From Kitasatospora sp. NBC_01246 (GTDB taxonomy: Bacteria; Actinomycetota; Actinomycetes; Streptomycetales; Streptomycetaceae), in the NCBI RefSeq assembly GCF_036226505.1, contig NZ_CP108484.1:6448001-6512000 (forward strand): a stretch of 64,000 nucleotides of DNA, written 5' to 3'. Below the pieces are notes generated by a model. It had not been told where the DNA came from. It ran no database searches and saw only the letters and a program-made list of their open reading frames with translations. Below, in pieces: positions 37,034 through 49,000 of this stretch (positions are counted from its first letter, which is position 1; the number at the start of each line of letters is the position of its first letter). The position numbers were made by a program, and so were the translations under genes.

Positions 37034-40000
37034 GTGAACGAGACTGATGGGCCGGCCCTGACGGAACGTGCCGCAGCCGGTGCGGAGCCGTTGGCGATCG
37101 TCGGCATGAGCTGCCGCTACCCCGGCGGGGTCCGTTCGCCCGAGGACCTGTGGAGTCTGCTGGCCGAACGCCGGGACGCCCTCTCCGACTTCCCCGCGGA
37201 CCGGAACTGGAACCTCGAATCCCTCTACGACGCCGACCCGGAGAGCGCCGGGAGGACCTACCTCACCCGGGGCGGCTTCCTCGACGACGCCGCCGGTTTC
37301 GACGCCGCCTTCTTCGGCATCCCGCCGCGCGAGGCGCTGGCGATGGACCCGCAGCAGCGGCTGCTGCTGGAGACCTCGTGGGAGGCCCTGGAGCGCTCCG
37401 GCATCACCCCGTCCGCGATCCGGGGCACCCGGACCGGCGTGTTCGTGGGCGCCGAGCCGAGGGAGTACGGCCCCCGGCTGCAGGAGGCGCCGGAGGGCGT
37501 GAAGGGCTACCTGCTCACCGGCACCACGACCAGCGTGATGTCCGGCCGGATCTCGTACCTGCTCGGGCTGCACGGGCCGTCCCTCACGGTGGACACCTCC
37601 GCCTCCAGCTCCCTGGTCGCCATCCACCTCGCCGTGCAGGCGCTGCGGTCCGGCGAGTGCTCGCTGGCGCTCGCCGGCGGCGTGTCCGTGATGGCCACCC
37701 CGGGGAACTTCGTCGCGTTCAGCGGGCTGCGGGCGCTGTCCTCGGACGGCGTCTGCCGCCCGTTCTCGGCCGCCGCCGACGGCACCGTCTGGTCCGAGGG
37801 CGCCGGCCTGATCGTCCTGGAGCGGCTGTCCGACGCCCTGCGTAACGGCCACTCCGTGCTGGCCGTGCTGCGCGGCTCGGCGATCAACTCCGACGGGACC
37901 AGCGACGGCCTGACCGCCCCGAACGGCCGCGCCCAGCAGGCGGTCATCCGCCGCGCCCTGGCGAACGCGAGCCTGTCCGCCGCCGACGTCGACGCGGTGG
38001 AGGCACACGGCACGGGCACCCGGGTCGGCGACCCGATCGAGGCGGGCGCACTGCTCGCCACCTACGGCCGGGAGCGCCCGGAGGGCCGGCCGCTGTGGCT
38101 GGGGTCGGTGAAGTCCAATATCGGGCACACCCAGGCGGCCGCCGGTGTGGCCGGGGTGATCAAGATGGTGCTGGCGCTCCAGCACGGCGAGTTGCCCGCG
38201 ATGCTGCACGCGGAGGAGCCGTCGCCGCAGGTGGACTGGTCGGCGGGTGAGGTGCGGCTGCTGGCCGAGCCGGTGCCGTGGCCCGCCGGGGAGCACACGC
38301 GGCGCGCGGGCGTGTCGGCGTTCGGGATCAGCGGGACCAACGTCCACGTCGTCCTGGAGGAGGCACCGCCGGCTGTCGAGACCGCGGAGGCGCCCGACGT
38401 GGCGCCGGTCCTCCAAGGCGCCGGTGCGTGGCTGGTGTCGGGCCGGACGGCCGAGGGGCTGACGGCCCAGGCGGAGCGGCTGCGCGACTGGGTGACGGCC
38501 CGGCCGTCGGTGGAACCGGCGGACCTGGCGGCGTCGCTGGCGACCACCCGGTCGGCGTTCGAGCACCGGGCGGTCGTGCTCGGGACCGAGCGCGCCGAGC
38601 TGGTGGCCGGCCTGGAGAACCTGGCTGCCGGGACGCCGTCGGGTTCGGTGGTGTCGGGTGTGGCGCGGCCGGGTGCCCGGGTGGGTCTGGTCTTCGCCGG
38701 TCAGGGCTCGCAGTGGGTCGGGATGGGCCGGGGGCTGTACGAGGGCAGCGCGGTCTTCGCCGAGGTCTTCGACCGGGTGTGCGGGCTGCTGGAGCTGGAG
38801 TTGGGCGTCTCGGTCCGGGACGTCGTGCTCGGCGCCGAGGGTGTGGACGAGGCGCTGGCGAACCAGACCTTGTACGCGCAGGCCGGTCTGTTCGCCTTCG
38901 AGGTGGGCGTCGCGGCGGTGCTGGAGGCCGCGGGCGTGACGCCGGACGCGGTGGTGGGTCATTCGGTGGGCGAGGTCGCGGCCGCGTATGTGGCCGGGGT
39001 GCTGTCGCTGCCGGACGCGGTGCGGCTGGTGGCGGCGCGGGCTCGGTTGATGCAGGCGCTGCCGAACGGCGGGGCGATGGCGGCGGTCAACGTCCCGGAG
39101 GCCGAGGTGCTGGCCGAGCTGGTGCCCGGGGTGGTGATCGCGGCGGTCAACGGCCCGGAGTCCGTGGTGGTTTCGGGTGAGGTCGAGGCCGTCGATCAGG
39201 TGGTGGAGCTGTGGCGGGAGCGGGGTCGCCGGGTGCGGCGGCTGCGGGTCTCGCACGCCTTCCACTCGCCGGCGATGGACCCGGTGATCGACGAACTCAC
39301 CGCCGTCTCGGCCGGGTTGGAGTACCGCCGCCCGAACATGATGTGGGCGGGCGCGCTCACCGGTGAACTGGTCACCGAGCCCGAGGCGGGCTACTGGCCG
39401 GCCCAGACGCGGGGAGCGGTTCGCTTCGCGGACGCGGTGGCGACGCTGGCCCGCGAGGGCGTCTCGGTGTTCCTCGAGGTCGGTCCGGACGGGTCACTCT
39501 CCTCGCTCGGCGCGGACATCGTGGCCGGCACCGCGAAGGACGAGCCCGTCTTCGTCCTGCTCCAGCGGCGCGACGACGAAGGCACCACGAGCCTGGTGAC
39601 GGGCCTGGCCCGCGCCTTCGTGCACGGCGTGCCGGTGGACTGGCGTGCGGTCCTGCCCACCGGGAGGCCGGTGGAGCTGCCGACGTACGCCTTCCGGCAC
39701 AAGCGCTTCTGGCTCGACAGCGGCCCCTCCGCGCAGGTGATGGAGCTGCCGCACGCGGCGGACGACACGGCCGGGGCGCCTCCCCTCGACGCCGCCGAGG
39801 GCTTGCTGCGCCGGCTCGCGGGCCTGTCGCGGCCCGAGCAGGACCAGGTGGTCCTCGACCTGATCGCGGCGCACGCCGCGGCCGTCCTCGGACACCCCTC
39901 CGCGCAGGCGCTCGACCCCGCGCAGACCTTCAAGGAACTCGGCTTCGACTCGGTGACCGGGGTCGAGCTGCGCAACCGGCTGAGCAGCGCGGTCGCCCTG

Positions 40001-43000
40001 CGGCTGCCCACCACACTGATCTTCGACTACCCGACCCCGGTGGTGCTGTCCGAGTACCTGCGGGCGCAGACGCTGGGGCACACCGACGACACCACGGCGG
40101 CGGCCCGGACGGCAGCGGCCGCCGACGAGCCGATCGCGATCGTGGCGATGAGCTGCCGCCTCCCCGGTGACGTCAGCGCCCCCGAGCAGCTCTGGGACCT
40201 GCTGGCCACCGGCGGCGACGCGGTCGGCGAACTCCCCACCGACCGCGGCTGGGACCTCTCGCAGCTCTTCGACCTGGACGCGGAGCGAGCCGGCACCTTC
40301 TACACGCGCGGCGGCGGATTCATCACCGGAGCCGGGGAGTTCGACGCCGGGTTCTTCGGGATCAGCCCGCGTGAGGCGCTGGCGATGGACCCGCAGCAGC
40401 GGCTGCTCCTCGAACTGTCCTGGGAGGCCTTCGAGCGGGCGGGCATCGACCCCAGGCGGCTGCGCGGCTCGGCGACCGGCGTCTTCGTGGGCGCCTCCTC
40501 GTCCGGCTACGGCGCCAACGCGCCCGAGGAGCTCGAAGGGCACCTCCAGTCGGGCATCGCGCCCAGCGTGATCTCCGGCCGGGTGGCCTACACGCTCGGC
40601 CTCGAAGGGCCGGCGCTCACCGTCGACACGGCGTGCTCGTCCTCGCTGGTGGCACTGCACCTGGCAAGCCAGTCGCTGCGGTCGGGGGAGTGCTCGCTGG
40701 CACTGGCGGGCGGCGTCACCGTGCACGCCACCACGGCGTGGCTCGCCTGGTTCAGCCGGCAGCAGGGCCTCGCGGCGGACGGCCGCTGCAAGGCGTACTC
40801 GGAGCAGGCCGACGGCATGGGTATGGCCGAGGGCGCCGGCATCGTCGTGCTGGAGCGGTTGTCGGACGCGCTGCGCAACGGGCACAAGGTGCTCGCGGTG
40901 GTGCGGGGTTCGGCGGTGAACCAGGACGGTGCGTCCAACGGTCTGACGGCGCCGAACGGGCCGTCGCAGCAGCGGGTGATCCGGGCGGCCCTGGCGGGCG
41001 CCGGGTTGTCGGCGGCCGAGGTGGACGTGGTCGAGGGCCATGGCACCGGGACCAGGCTGGGTGACCCGATCGAGGCGCAGGCGTTGCTGGCGACCTACGG
41101 CCAGGACCGGCCGCAGGACCGGCCGCTGCTGCTCGGCTCGCTGAAGTCCAACATCGGGCACACCCAGTGGTCCTCGGGTGTCGCGGGCGTGATCAAGATG
41201 GTGCTCGCCCTGCAGCACGAGCAGGTGCCCCAGACGCTGCACGCCGACGAACCCTCCTCGCACGTGGACTGGGAGTCGGGCGCGGTCCGGCTGGCGACAT
41301 CGGCGGTGGCCTGGCCGCACTCCGAGGAGCGGCCGCGACGCGCGGGTGTGTCGTCGTTCGGCATCAGCGGGACCAATGCGCACGTGATCATCGAGCAGGC
41401 GCCGGAGCAGGACGCTCCGGTCGCCCGTTCCGGTGGTGTTGACCTGCCGGTGGTGCCGTGGTCCCTCTCGGGGCGGTCGGCGGAGGGTCTTGCCGGTCAG
41501 GCGGAGCGGCTGTCGGCGTTCGTTGAGCGCTCCGATGCTGATGTCCTGGACGTGGGTTGGTCGTTGGCGGTGTCGCGGGCGGCGTTGGAGCAGCGGGCGG
41601 TGGTCCTCGGTGCGGACCGCGAAGAGTTGCTGGCCGGTCTTGCGGCGCTGGCCGGGGGCCGTGAGGTTCCGGGTGTGGTGACCGGGTCCGTGGGTGGTGC
41701 GGGCAAGGTCGGGTTCGTGTTCACCGGTCAGGGTGCGCAGCGCGTCGGTATGGGGCAGGGGCTCTACCAGGCTTTCCCGGTGTTCGCCGAGGCGTTCGAC
41801 GCGGTGTGCGCGGGGCTGGCCGAGCACTTGGACGGTTCCCTCGCCGCTGTGATCCGGGGTGAGGGCCCGATCGACGAGACGGGGTGGGCGCAGCCCGCAC
41901 TGTTCGCGGTCGAGGTTGCCCTTCACCGTCTGCTGGAGTCGTGGGGTGTGAGCCCGCAGGTGGTGGCCGGTCATTCGATCGGTGAGCTGGCCGCGGCGCA
42001 TGTGGCGGGGGTGTGGTCGCTGGAGGATGCCTGTGCGGTGGTGGCCGCACGCGGCCGGCTCATGCAGCAACTGCCGTCCGGTGGTGCGATGGTGGCCGTC
42101 GAGGCGGCCGAGGAGCAGGTTCTCGAAGTGATCGCGGGCCGGGCCGGTGTCGGTATCGCCGCGGTGAACGGCCCCAAGGCTGTGGTGATCTCCGGTGTCG
42201 AGGGCGAAGTCCTGTCTGTGGCAGCACAGTTGGTCGCGTCCGGCGCACGTACGAAGCGTCTCCAGGTCTCGCACGCGTTCCATTCCCCGCTGATGGAGCC
42301 GATGCTGGAGGAGTTCGCCCGCGTCGTCGCCGCCGTCAGCTACCGCGCGCCCAAGCTGACGATGGTCTCCGCCCTGACCGGTCTCCCGGTGACGGACGAG
42401 GTCACGGACCCCGCTTACTGGGTGAAGCATGTCCGCGAGGCGGTCCGCTTCCACGACGCCGCGCAGTCCCTTCGCGCCGCCGGTGTGCGGACGTTCGTCG
42501 AGATCGGCCCTGACGGTGTGCTGTCCGGCATGGGCCCGCAGACCCGCGCGGATGCCGAGGGCGAGCCCGAGCTCTGGCTCCCGCTGCTCCGTCGCGGCCG
42601 TGACGAGCCCCGTGCCCTGTTCACCGCGCTTGCGAAGCTCTTCGTGCGGGGTGTGCCGGTCGCCTGGGAAGAGGTCTACGCGGACACCGGTGCCCAGCAG
42701 GTCGACCTGCCCACCTACGCCTTCCAGCGTCAGCGTTACTGGTTGACCGCGACGGCGGGCAGCCGCGCCGAGGACCTCGGACTGGAGAACCCCGGACACC
42801 CGCTGCTCGGCGCGGCCGTCACCCTGCCGGCCACCGGCGGCGTCGTTCTGACCGGAAGGCTGTCACTCGCCGCACAGCCCTGGCTGGCCGATCACGTGGT
42901 CGCCGGGCAGGTCGTCGTCCCCGGCGCCGCGCTGGTCGAGATGGCCGTGCGCGCGGGCGACGAGGCCGGCTGCACCCGGGTCGAGGAGCTGGTCATCGAG

Positions 43001-46000
43001 GCGCCGCTGGTCCTCCCGGCGCAGGGTGGCGTCCGGGTCCAGGTGACGGTGGACGGTCCCGACGAGTCCGGTCGCCGGGAGCTCGGTGTCTACGCCCAGG
43101 CCGAGGAGGCCGCGCCCGACGGGGAGTGGACCCGGCATGCGTCGGGCACGCTGTCGGTCGCCACGGCGTCGGCCGACAGCCTGCCGGCCGAGTGGCCCCC
43201 GGCAGGCGCCGAGGCGGTGGACCTCGAAGGGTTCTACCCGGCGCTGGCCGCCAGCGGCCTCGCCTACGGACCGGCGTTCCAGGGGATACGGGCGGCCTGG
43301 CGGCGCGGCGAGGAGCTGTTCGCCGAGGTCGCGCTGCCGGACGGCGTGAGCGCCGCCGACTTCGGGCTGCACCCCGCCCTGCTGGACGCCGCCCTGCACG
43401 TGATCGTGGGCACGGGCGAGCGCCGGGACCGGCTTGAGGTCCCGTTCTCCTGGGGGAACGTCGACCTGCATGCCACCGGCGCCGCCCTGGCACGGGTCCG
43501 GGTGACCCCGGAGCTGACCGGTGAGGGCGTGTCGCTGACCCTGGCCGACGCGACGGGCGCGTTGATCGCCTCGGTCGGTTCGCTGGTCCTGCGGCCCTTC
43601 GCGGGCGCCGCGGCACCCGCGAGCGACGGCCTGTTCGGCGTGGAGTGGGTCCCGGCTGCCCTGGACGGCGCCACAACGGAGGGCGGCCGTTGGGCCGTCC
43701 TCGGGACCATGGAACTGCCGGGCGCGGAGTCGTTCCCGGATCTGGCGGCGCTGGTGGCGTCGGCGGAGGCCGTGCCCGAGGTCGTGGCGGTGCGGGTCGT
43801 GCCGGAGCCGGGTGACGTCCCGGCCGGGGCCCGTCGCGCAGCCGCCGACGTGCTGGGTCTGGTGCAGGAGTGGTTGGCTGCGGAGTCCTTGTCCGCGTCC
43901 CGTCTGCTGGTGGTGACCGAGCGGGCCGTCGACGCCGGTCCGGAGGCGCCGACGGAGGTCGCGGCCGCTCCGGTGTGGGGCCTGGTCCGGGTGGCGCAGG
44001 CGGAGAATCCGGGCCGGATCGTCCTCGCCGATGTCGAGGACGTCTCCATGGAGGTGCTGCGCCAGGGTGTGGCCTCCGGTGAGCCGCAGTTCGCGGTGCG
44101 GGCCGGCCAGCTGCGGGTGCCCCGGCTGGCGCGCGTCGCGGAGGGGTTGCCGGTCCCGGCGGAGCGGGTGTGGAGCCTGGGCTTCCACGAGCGCGGCACG
44201 CTGGAGAACCTCACCCTGCTGGGTGCCGAGGAGGCGGGTGCGCTCGCCGCCGGTCAGGTGCGGGTCGCCTTGCGTGCGGCGGGCGTGAACTTCCGCGATG
44301 TGCTCAACGTGCTGGACATGTACCCGGGCGACGCGGGCCGGCTGGGCCTGGAGGGCGCCGGTGTCGTGCTGGAGGTCGGTCCGGGCGTGACCGGGCTCCG
44401 GCCGGGCGATGCGGTGATGGGCCTGTTCACGGGCGCGTTCACCACCGAGGCGGTGACCGACCAGCGGCTGCTGGCCCCGGTGCCGTCCGGATGGACGATG
44501 GCGGAGGCGGCCGGTGCGCCGCTGGTGTTCCTGACCGCCTGGTACGCGCTGGTGGAGCTGGCCGGCCTGCGGCGGGACGAGCGGGTGCTGGTCCACGCCG
44601 CCGCCGGTGGCGTGGGCATCGCGGCGGTGCAACTGGCCCGGCAGCTGGGGGCGGAGGTGTTCGCGACCGCGTCGCCCGCCAAGTGGGCGGCGGTGCGCGG
44701 ACTGGGTGTCGGTGCGTCGCACATCGCGTCGTCCCGCACGACCGACTTCGAGGAGACCTTCCGGACCGCGTCCGCCGGCCACGGGGTGGACGTGGTGCTG
44801 GACTCCCTGGCCGGGGAGTTCGTGGACGCGTCGCTCCGGCTGACCCGCGCGGGCGGCCGGTTCGTCGAGATGGGCAAGACCGACATCCGTGACGCGGAGC
44901 AGGTGCGCCGCGACCACGGGGTCGCCTACCGGGCGTTCGATCTGCTGGACCTGGACCCGGACGTGCTCGGCCGGATGCTGCGGTCGCTGACCCTGCTGTT
45001 CGAGGAGGGCGCCCTGCGGCCGCTGCCGGTGGCCTGCTGGGACGCACGCCGCGCGGTGGACGCCTTCCGGTTCCTGAGCCAGGCGCGGCACATCGGCAAG
45101 GTCGTCCTGACCCTGCCCGCGACGGCCGCCGGTGCGGGCACGGTCCTGGTGACCGGCGCGTCCGGTGCGCTGGGCGGTCTGGTGGCCCGGCACCTCGCCG
45201 AGAGCGGGCGGGCCGAGCACCTGGTGCTGGTCTCGCGTCGTGGCATCGAGGCCGCCGGGATGCCGGAGCTGGTCGCCGACCTGGAGGCGCTGGGCGCCGA
45301 GGTCACGGTGGCGGCCTGCGACGTGGCCGACCGCGACGAGCTCGCGGCCGTCCTGGCGGGTGTGCCGCTGACGGGCGTCGTGCACGCCGCCGGGATCGTC
45401 GACGACGGGATCGCGGCCTCGCTGAGCCCGGAGCGGTTGGCGGCGGTGATGCGGCCGAAGGCCGACGCGGCCTGGCACCTGCACGAGCTGACCCGCGGCC
45501 TCGACCTGGACATGTTCGTCCTGTTCTCCTCGATCGCCGGCGTCTGGGGCAACCCGGGCCAGGCCAACTACGCGGCCGGGAACACCTTCCTGGACGCGCT
45601 GGCGGCCTCCCGCCGCCGGGCCGGTCTGCCCGCCGCGTCCCTGGTGTGGGGGCCGTGGGAACACGGCATGACCGCCAAGCTCGACCGGGCCGACTGGCAG
45701 CGGATGTCCCGCCAGGGGCTGAAGCCGCTGCCCGCGGCCGACGGTCTCGCCATGCTGGACACGGCGGCCCGCGCCGCCGACGCCCTGACGGTGACGGCCA
45801 AGCTGGACCTCGCCGCCCTGCGCCGCTCGGGCGAGGTGCCGCCCTTCCTGTCCGGTCTGGTCCGAACCGGGCATGCGGGCCCGCCCGCCCGGCGCACGGC
45901 CGGCGGTCCGGCCGCCGACGGCCGGAACGCGCTGAGCACCAGGCTCCTGGCGCTCGGCCCCGCCGAGCGGACCGCCGCCGTCCTTGACGTGATCGCGGCG

Positions 46001-49000
46001 CAGGCCGCCCTGGTGCTGGGCATGGCCGGACCGGAGAGCATCGAGGCCGGCCGAGCCTTCCGCGAGACCGGCTTCGACTCGCTGACCTCCGTGGAACTGC
46101 GCAACCGGCTGAACTCGGCGACGGGCCTGCGCCTGTCGGCGACGACGGTCTTCGACTACCCGACGCCGGCGGCGCTGGCCGGTTTCATGCTGGGCGAGCT
46201 GGTCGGCGCGGCCGAGCCCGGCCCGGCGGGGGCCGCGCCCGCGGTCACGGGCGGCGTGCCCGCCGACGAGGACCCGGTGGTCATCGTCGGCATGGGATGC
46301 CGGTTCCCCGGCGGGGTGTCGTCCCCCACCGAGTTCTGGGAGCTGCTGGAGGCGCGCGGGGACGCGATCGGTCCGTTCCCGACGGACCGCGGCTGGGCGC
46401 CGGACGTCCACGATCCGGACCCGGAGGCGGTCGGCAAGAGCCTGTCCGGCGAGGGCGGATTCCTCTACGACGCCGGGGAGTTCGACGCCGGTTTCTTCGG
46501 GATCAGCCCGCGTGAGGCGATCGCGATGGACCCGCAGCAGCGACTGCTGCTGGAGACGTCGTGGGAGGCGCTGGAGGACGCCGGGATCGACCCGAACACA
46601 TTGCGCGGCTCCGCGACCGGTGTCTTCGCCGGCCTGATCTACCACGACTACCTGCCGTTCGGCGCGGTGTCCGAGAACGTCGAGGGCTATGCCGGCACCG
46701 GCGGCTCGGGCGGGGTCGCCTCCGGGCGGGTGGCGTACGCGCTGGGGCTGGAGGGCCCGGCGGTGACGGTGGACACGGCGTGCTCGTCGTCGCTGGTGGC
46801 GCTGCACCTGGCCTGCCAGTCGCTGCGGTCGGGCGAGAGCACGCTGGCCTTCGCCGGCGGCGTCAACGTGATGTCGACGCCCGGCACCTTCATCGACTTC
46901 ACCCGGCAGGGCGGTCTGGCCGCCGACGGGCGCTGCAAGGCGTTCGCGGAGTCCGCGGACGGCACCGGGTGGGGCGAGGGCGTCGGCGTCCTGGTGCTGG
47001 AGCGGCTGTCGGACGCACGCCGCAACGGTCACAAGGTGCTCGCGGTGGTGGCCGGTACGGCGGTGAACCAGGACGGTGCGTCCAACGGTCTGACGGCGCC
47101 GAACGGGCCGTCCCAGCAGCGGGTGATCCGGGCCGCGCTGGCCGGCGCCGGGTTGTCCGCGGCCGAGGTGGACGTGGTCGAGGCCCATGGCACCGGCACG
47201 CGGTTGGGTGACCCGATCGAGGCACAGGCGCTGCTGGCGACCTACGGCCAGGGGCGACCGGAGGACCGGCCGCTGCTCCTGGGGTCCGTGAAGTCCAACA
47301 TCGGGCACGCCCAGGCGGCCGCCGGCGTGGCGGGTGTCATCAAGATGGTCGCGGCGATGCAGCGCGGTGTGGTGCCGGCGACCCTGCATGTGGACGCGCC
47401 GTCCTCGCACGTGGACTGGGAGGCGGGCGCGGTCCGGCTGGTCACCGAGGCACAGCCGTGGCCGGATGCCGGGCATCCCCGGCGGGCGGGCGTGTCCTCG
47501 TTCGGGTTCTCCGGGACCAATGCGCACGTGATCATCGAGCAGGCGCCGGAGCAGGATGCTCCGGTCGCCCGTTCCGGTGGTGTCGAACTACCGGTGGTGC
47601 CGTGGTTCCTCTCGGGGCGGTCGGCGGAGGGTCTTGCCGGGCAGGCGGAGCGGCTGTCGGCGTTCGTTGAGCGCTCCGATGCTGAAGTCGTCGATGTGGG
47701 TTGGTCGTTGGCGGTGTCGCGGGCGGCGTTGGAGCAGCGGGCGGTGGTGCTGGGCTCGGACCGCGAGGAGTTGCTGGCCGGTCTTGCGGCGTTGGCCGGG
47801 GGCCGTGAGGTTCCCGGTGTGGTGACCGGGTCCGTGGGGGGTGCGGGCAAGGTCGGGTTCGTGTTCACCGGCCAGGGTGCGCAGCGCGTCGGTATGGGGC
47901 AGGGGCTCTACCAGGCTTTCCCGGTGTTCGCCGACGCCTTCGACGCGGTGTGTGCGGGGCTGGCTGAGCACCTGGACGGTTCCCTCGCCGCTGTGATCCG
48001 GGGTGAGGGCCTGATCGATGAGACGGGGTGGGCGCAGCCCGCACTGTTCGCGGTCGAGGTGGCGCTTCACCGTCTGCTGGAGTCGTGGGGTGTGAGTCCG
48101 CAGGTGGTGGCCGGTCATTCGATCGGTGAGCTGGCCGCGGCGCATGTGGCGGGGGTGTGGTCGTTGGAGGATGCCTGTGCGGTGGTTGCCGCGCGTGGCC
48201 GGCTGATGCAGCAACTGCCGTCCGGTGGTGCGATGGTGGCCGTCGAGGCGACCGAGGGCGAGGTTCTCGAAGCGATCGCGGGTCGTACCGGTGTCGGTGT
48301 CGCCGCGGTGAACGGCCCTCGCGCTGTGGTGATCTCGGGCGTCGAGGACGAAGTGCTGCAGGCCGCCGAACAGTTGGCTGCATCCGGCGCACGTACGAAG
48401 CGCCTTCAGGTCTCGCACGCGTTCCATTCGCCGCTGATGGAGCCGATGCTGGAGGAGTTCGCCCGCGTTGTTGCCGCCGTCAGCTACCGCGTGCCCAAGC
48501 TGGCGATGGTCTCCGCCCTGACCGGTCTCCCGGTGACGGACGAGGTCACGGACCCGGCCTACTGGGTGAAGCATGTCCGCGAGGCGGTCCGCTTCCACGA
48601 CGCCGCGCAGTCCCTTCGCGCCGCCGGCGTCCGGACGTTCGTCGAGATCGGGCCCGACGGTGTGCTGTCCGGCATGGGCCCGCAGACCCGGATCGACACC
48701 GAGGGCGAGGCAGCCGCCGAGGTCTGGCTGCCGCTGCTGCGCCGGGGCCGTGACGAACCGCGCGCTCTGCTCACCGCCCTCGCGAAGCTCTTCGTGCGCG
48801 GTCTGGCGGTCGAGTGGGGCGAGGTCTTCGCAGGCACCGGCGCCCAGCGGATCGACCTGCCCACCTATGCCTTCCAGCGGCAGCGTCACTGGCTGCCGGC
48901 CGCTGCCGCCGCGGTGGACGCGGCCGGGCTGGGCCAGTCACCGGCGCGTCATCCGCTGCTGGGCGCGGCGGTGACCCTGCCGGCCAGTGGGGGTCTCGTG

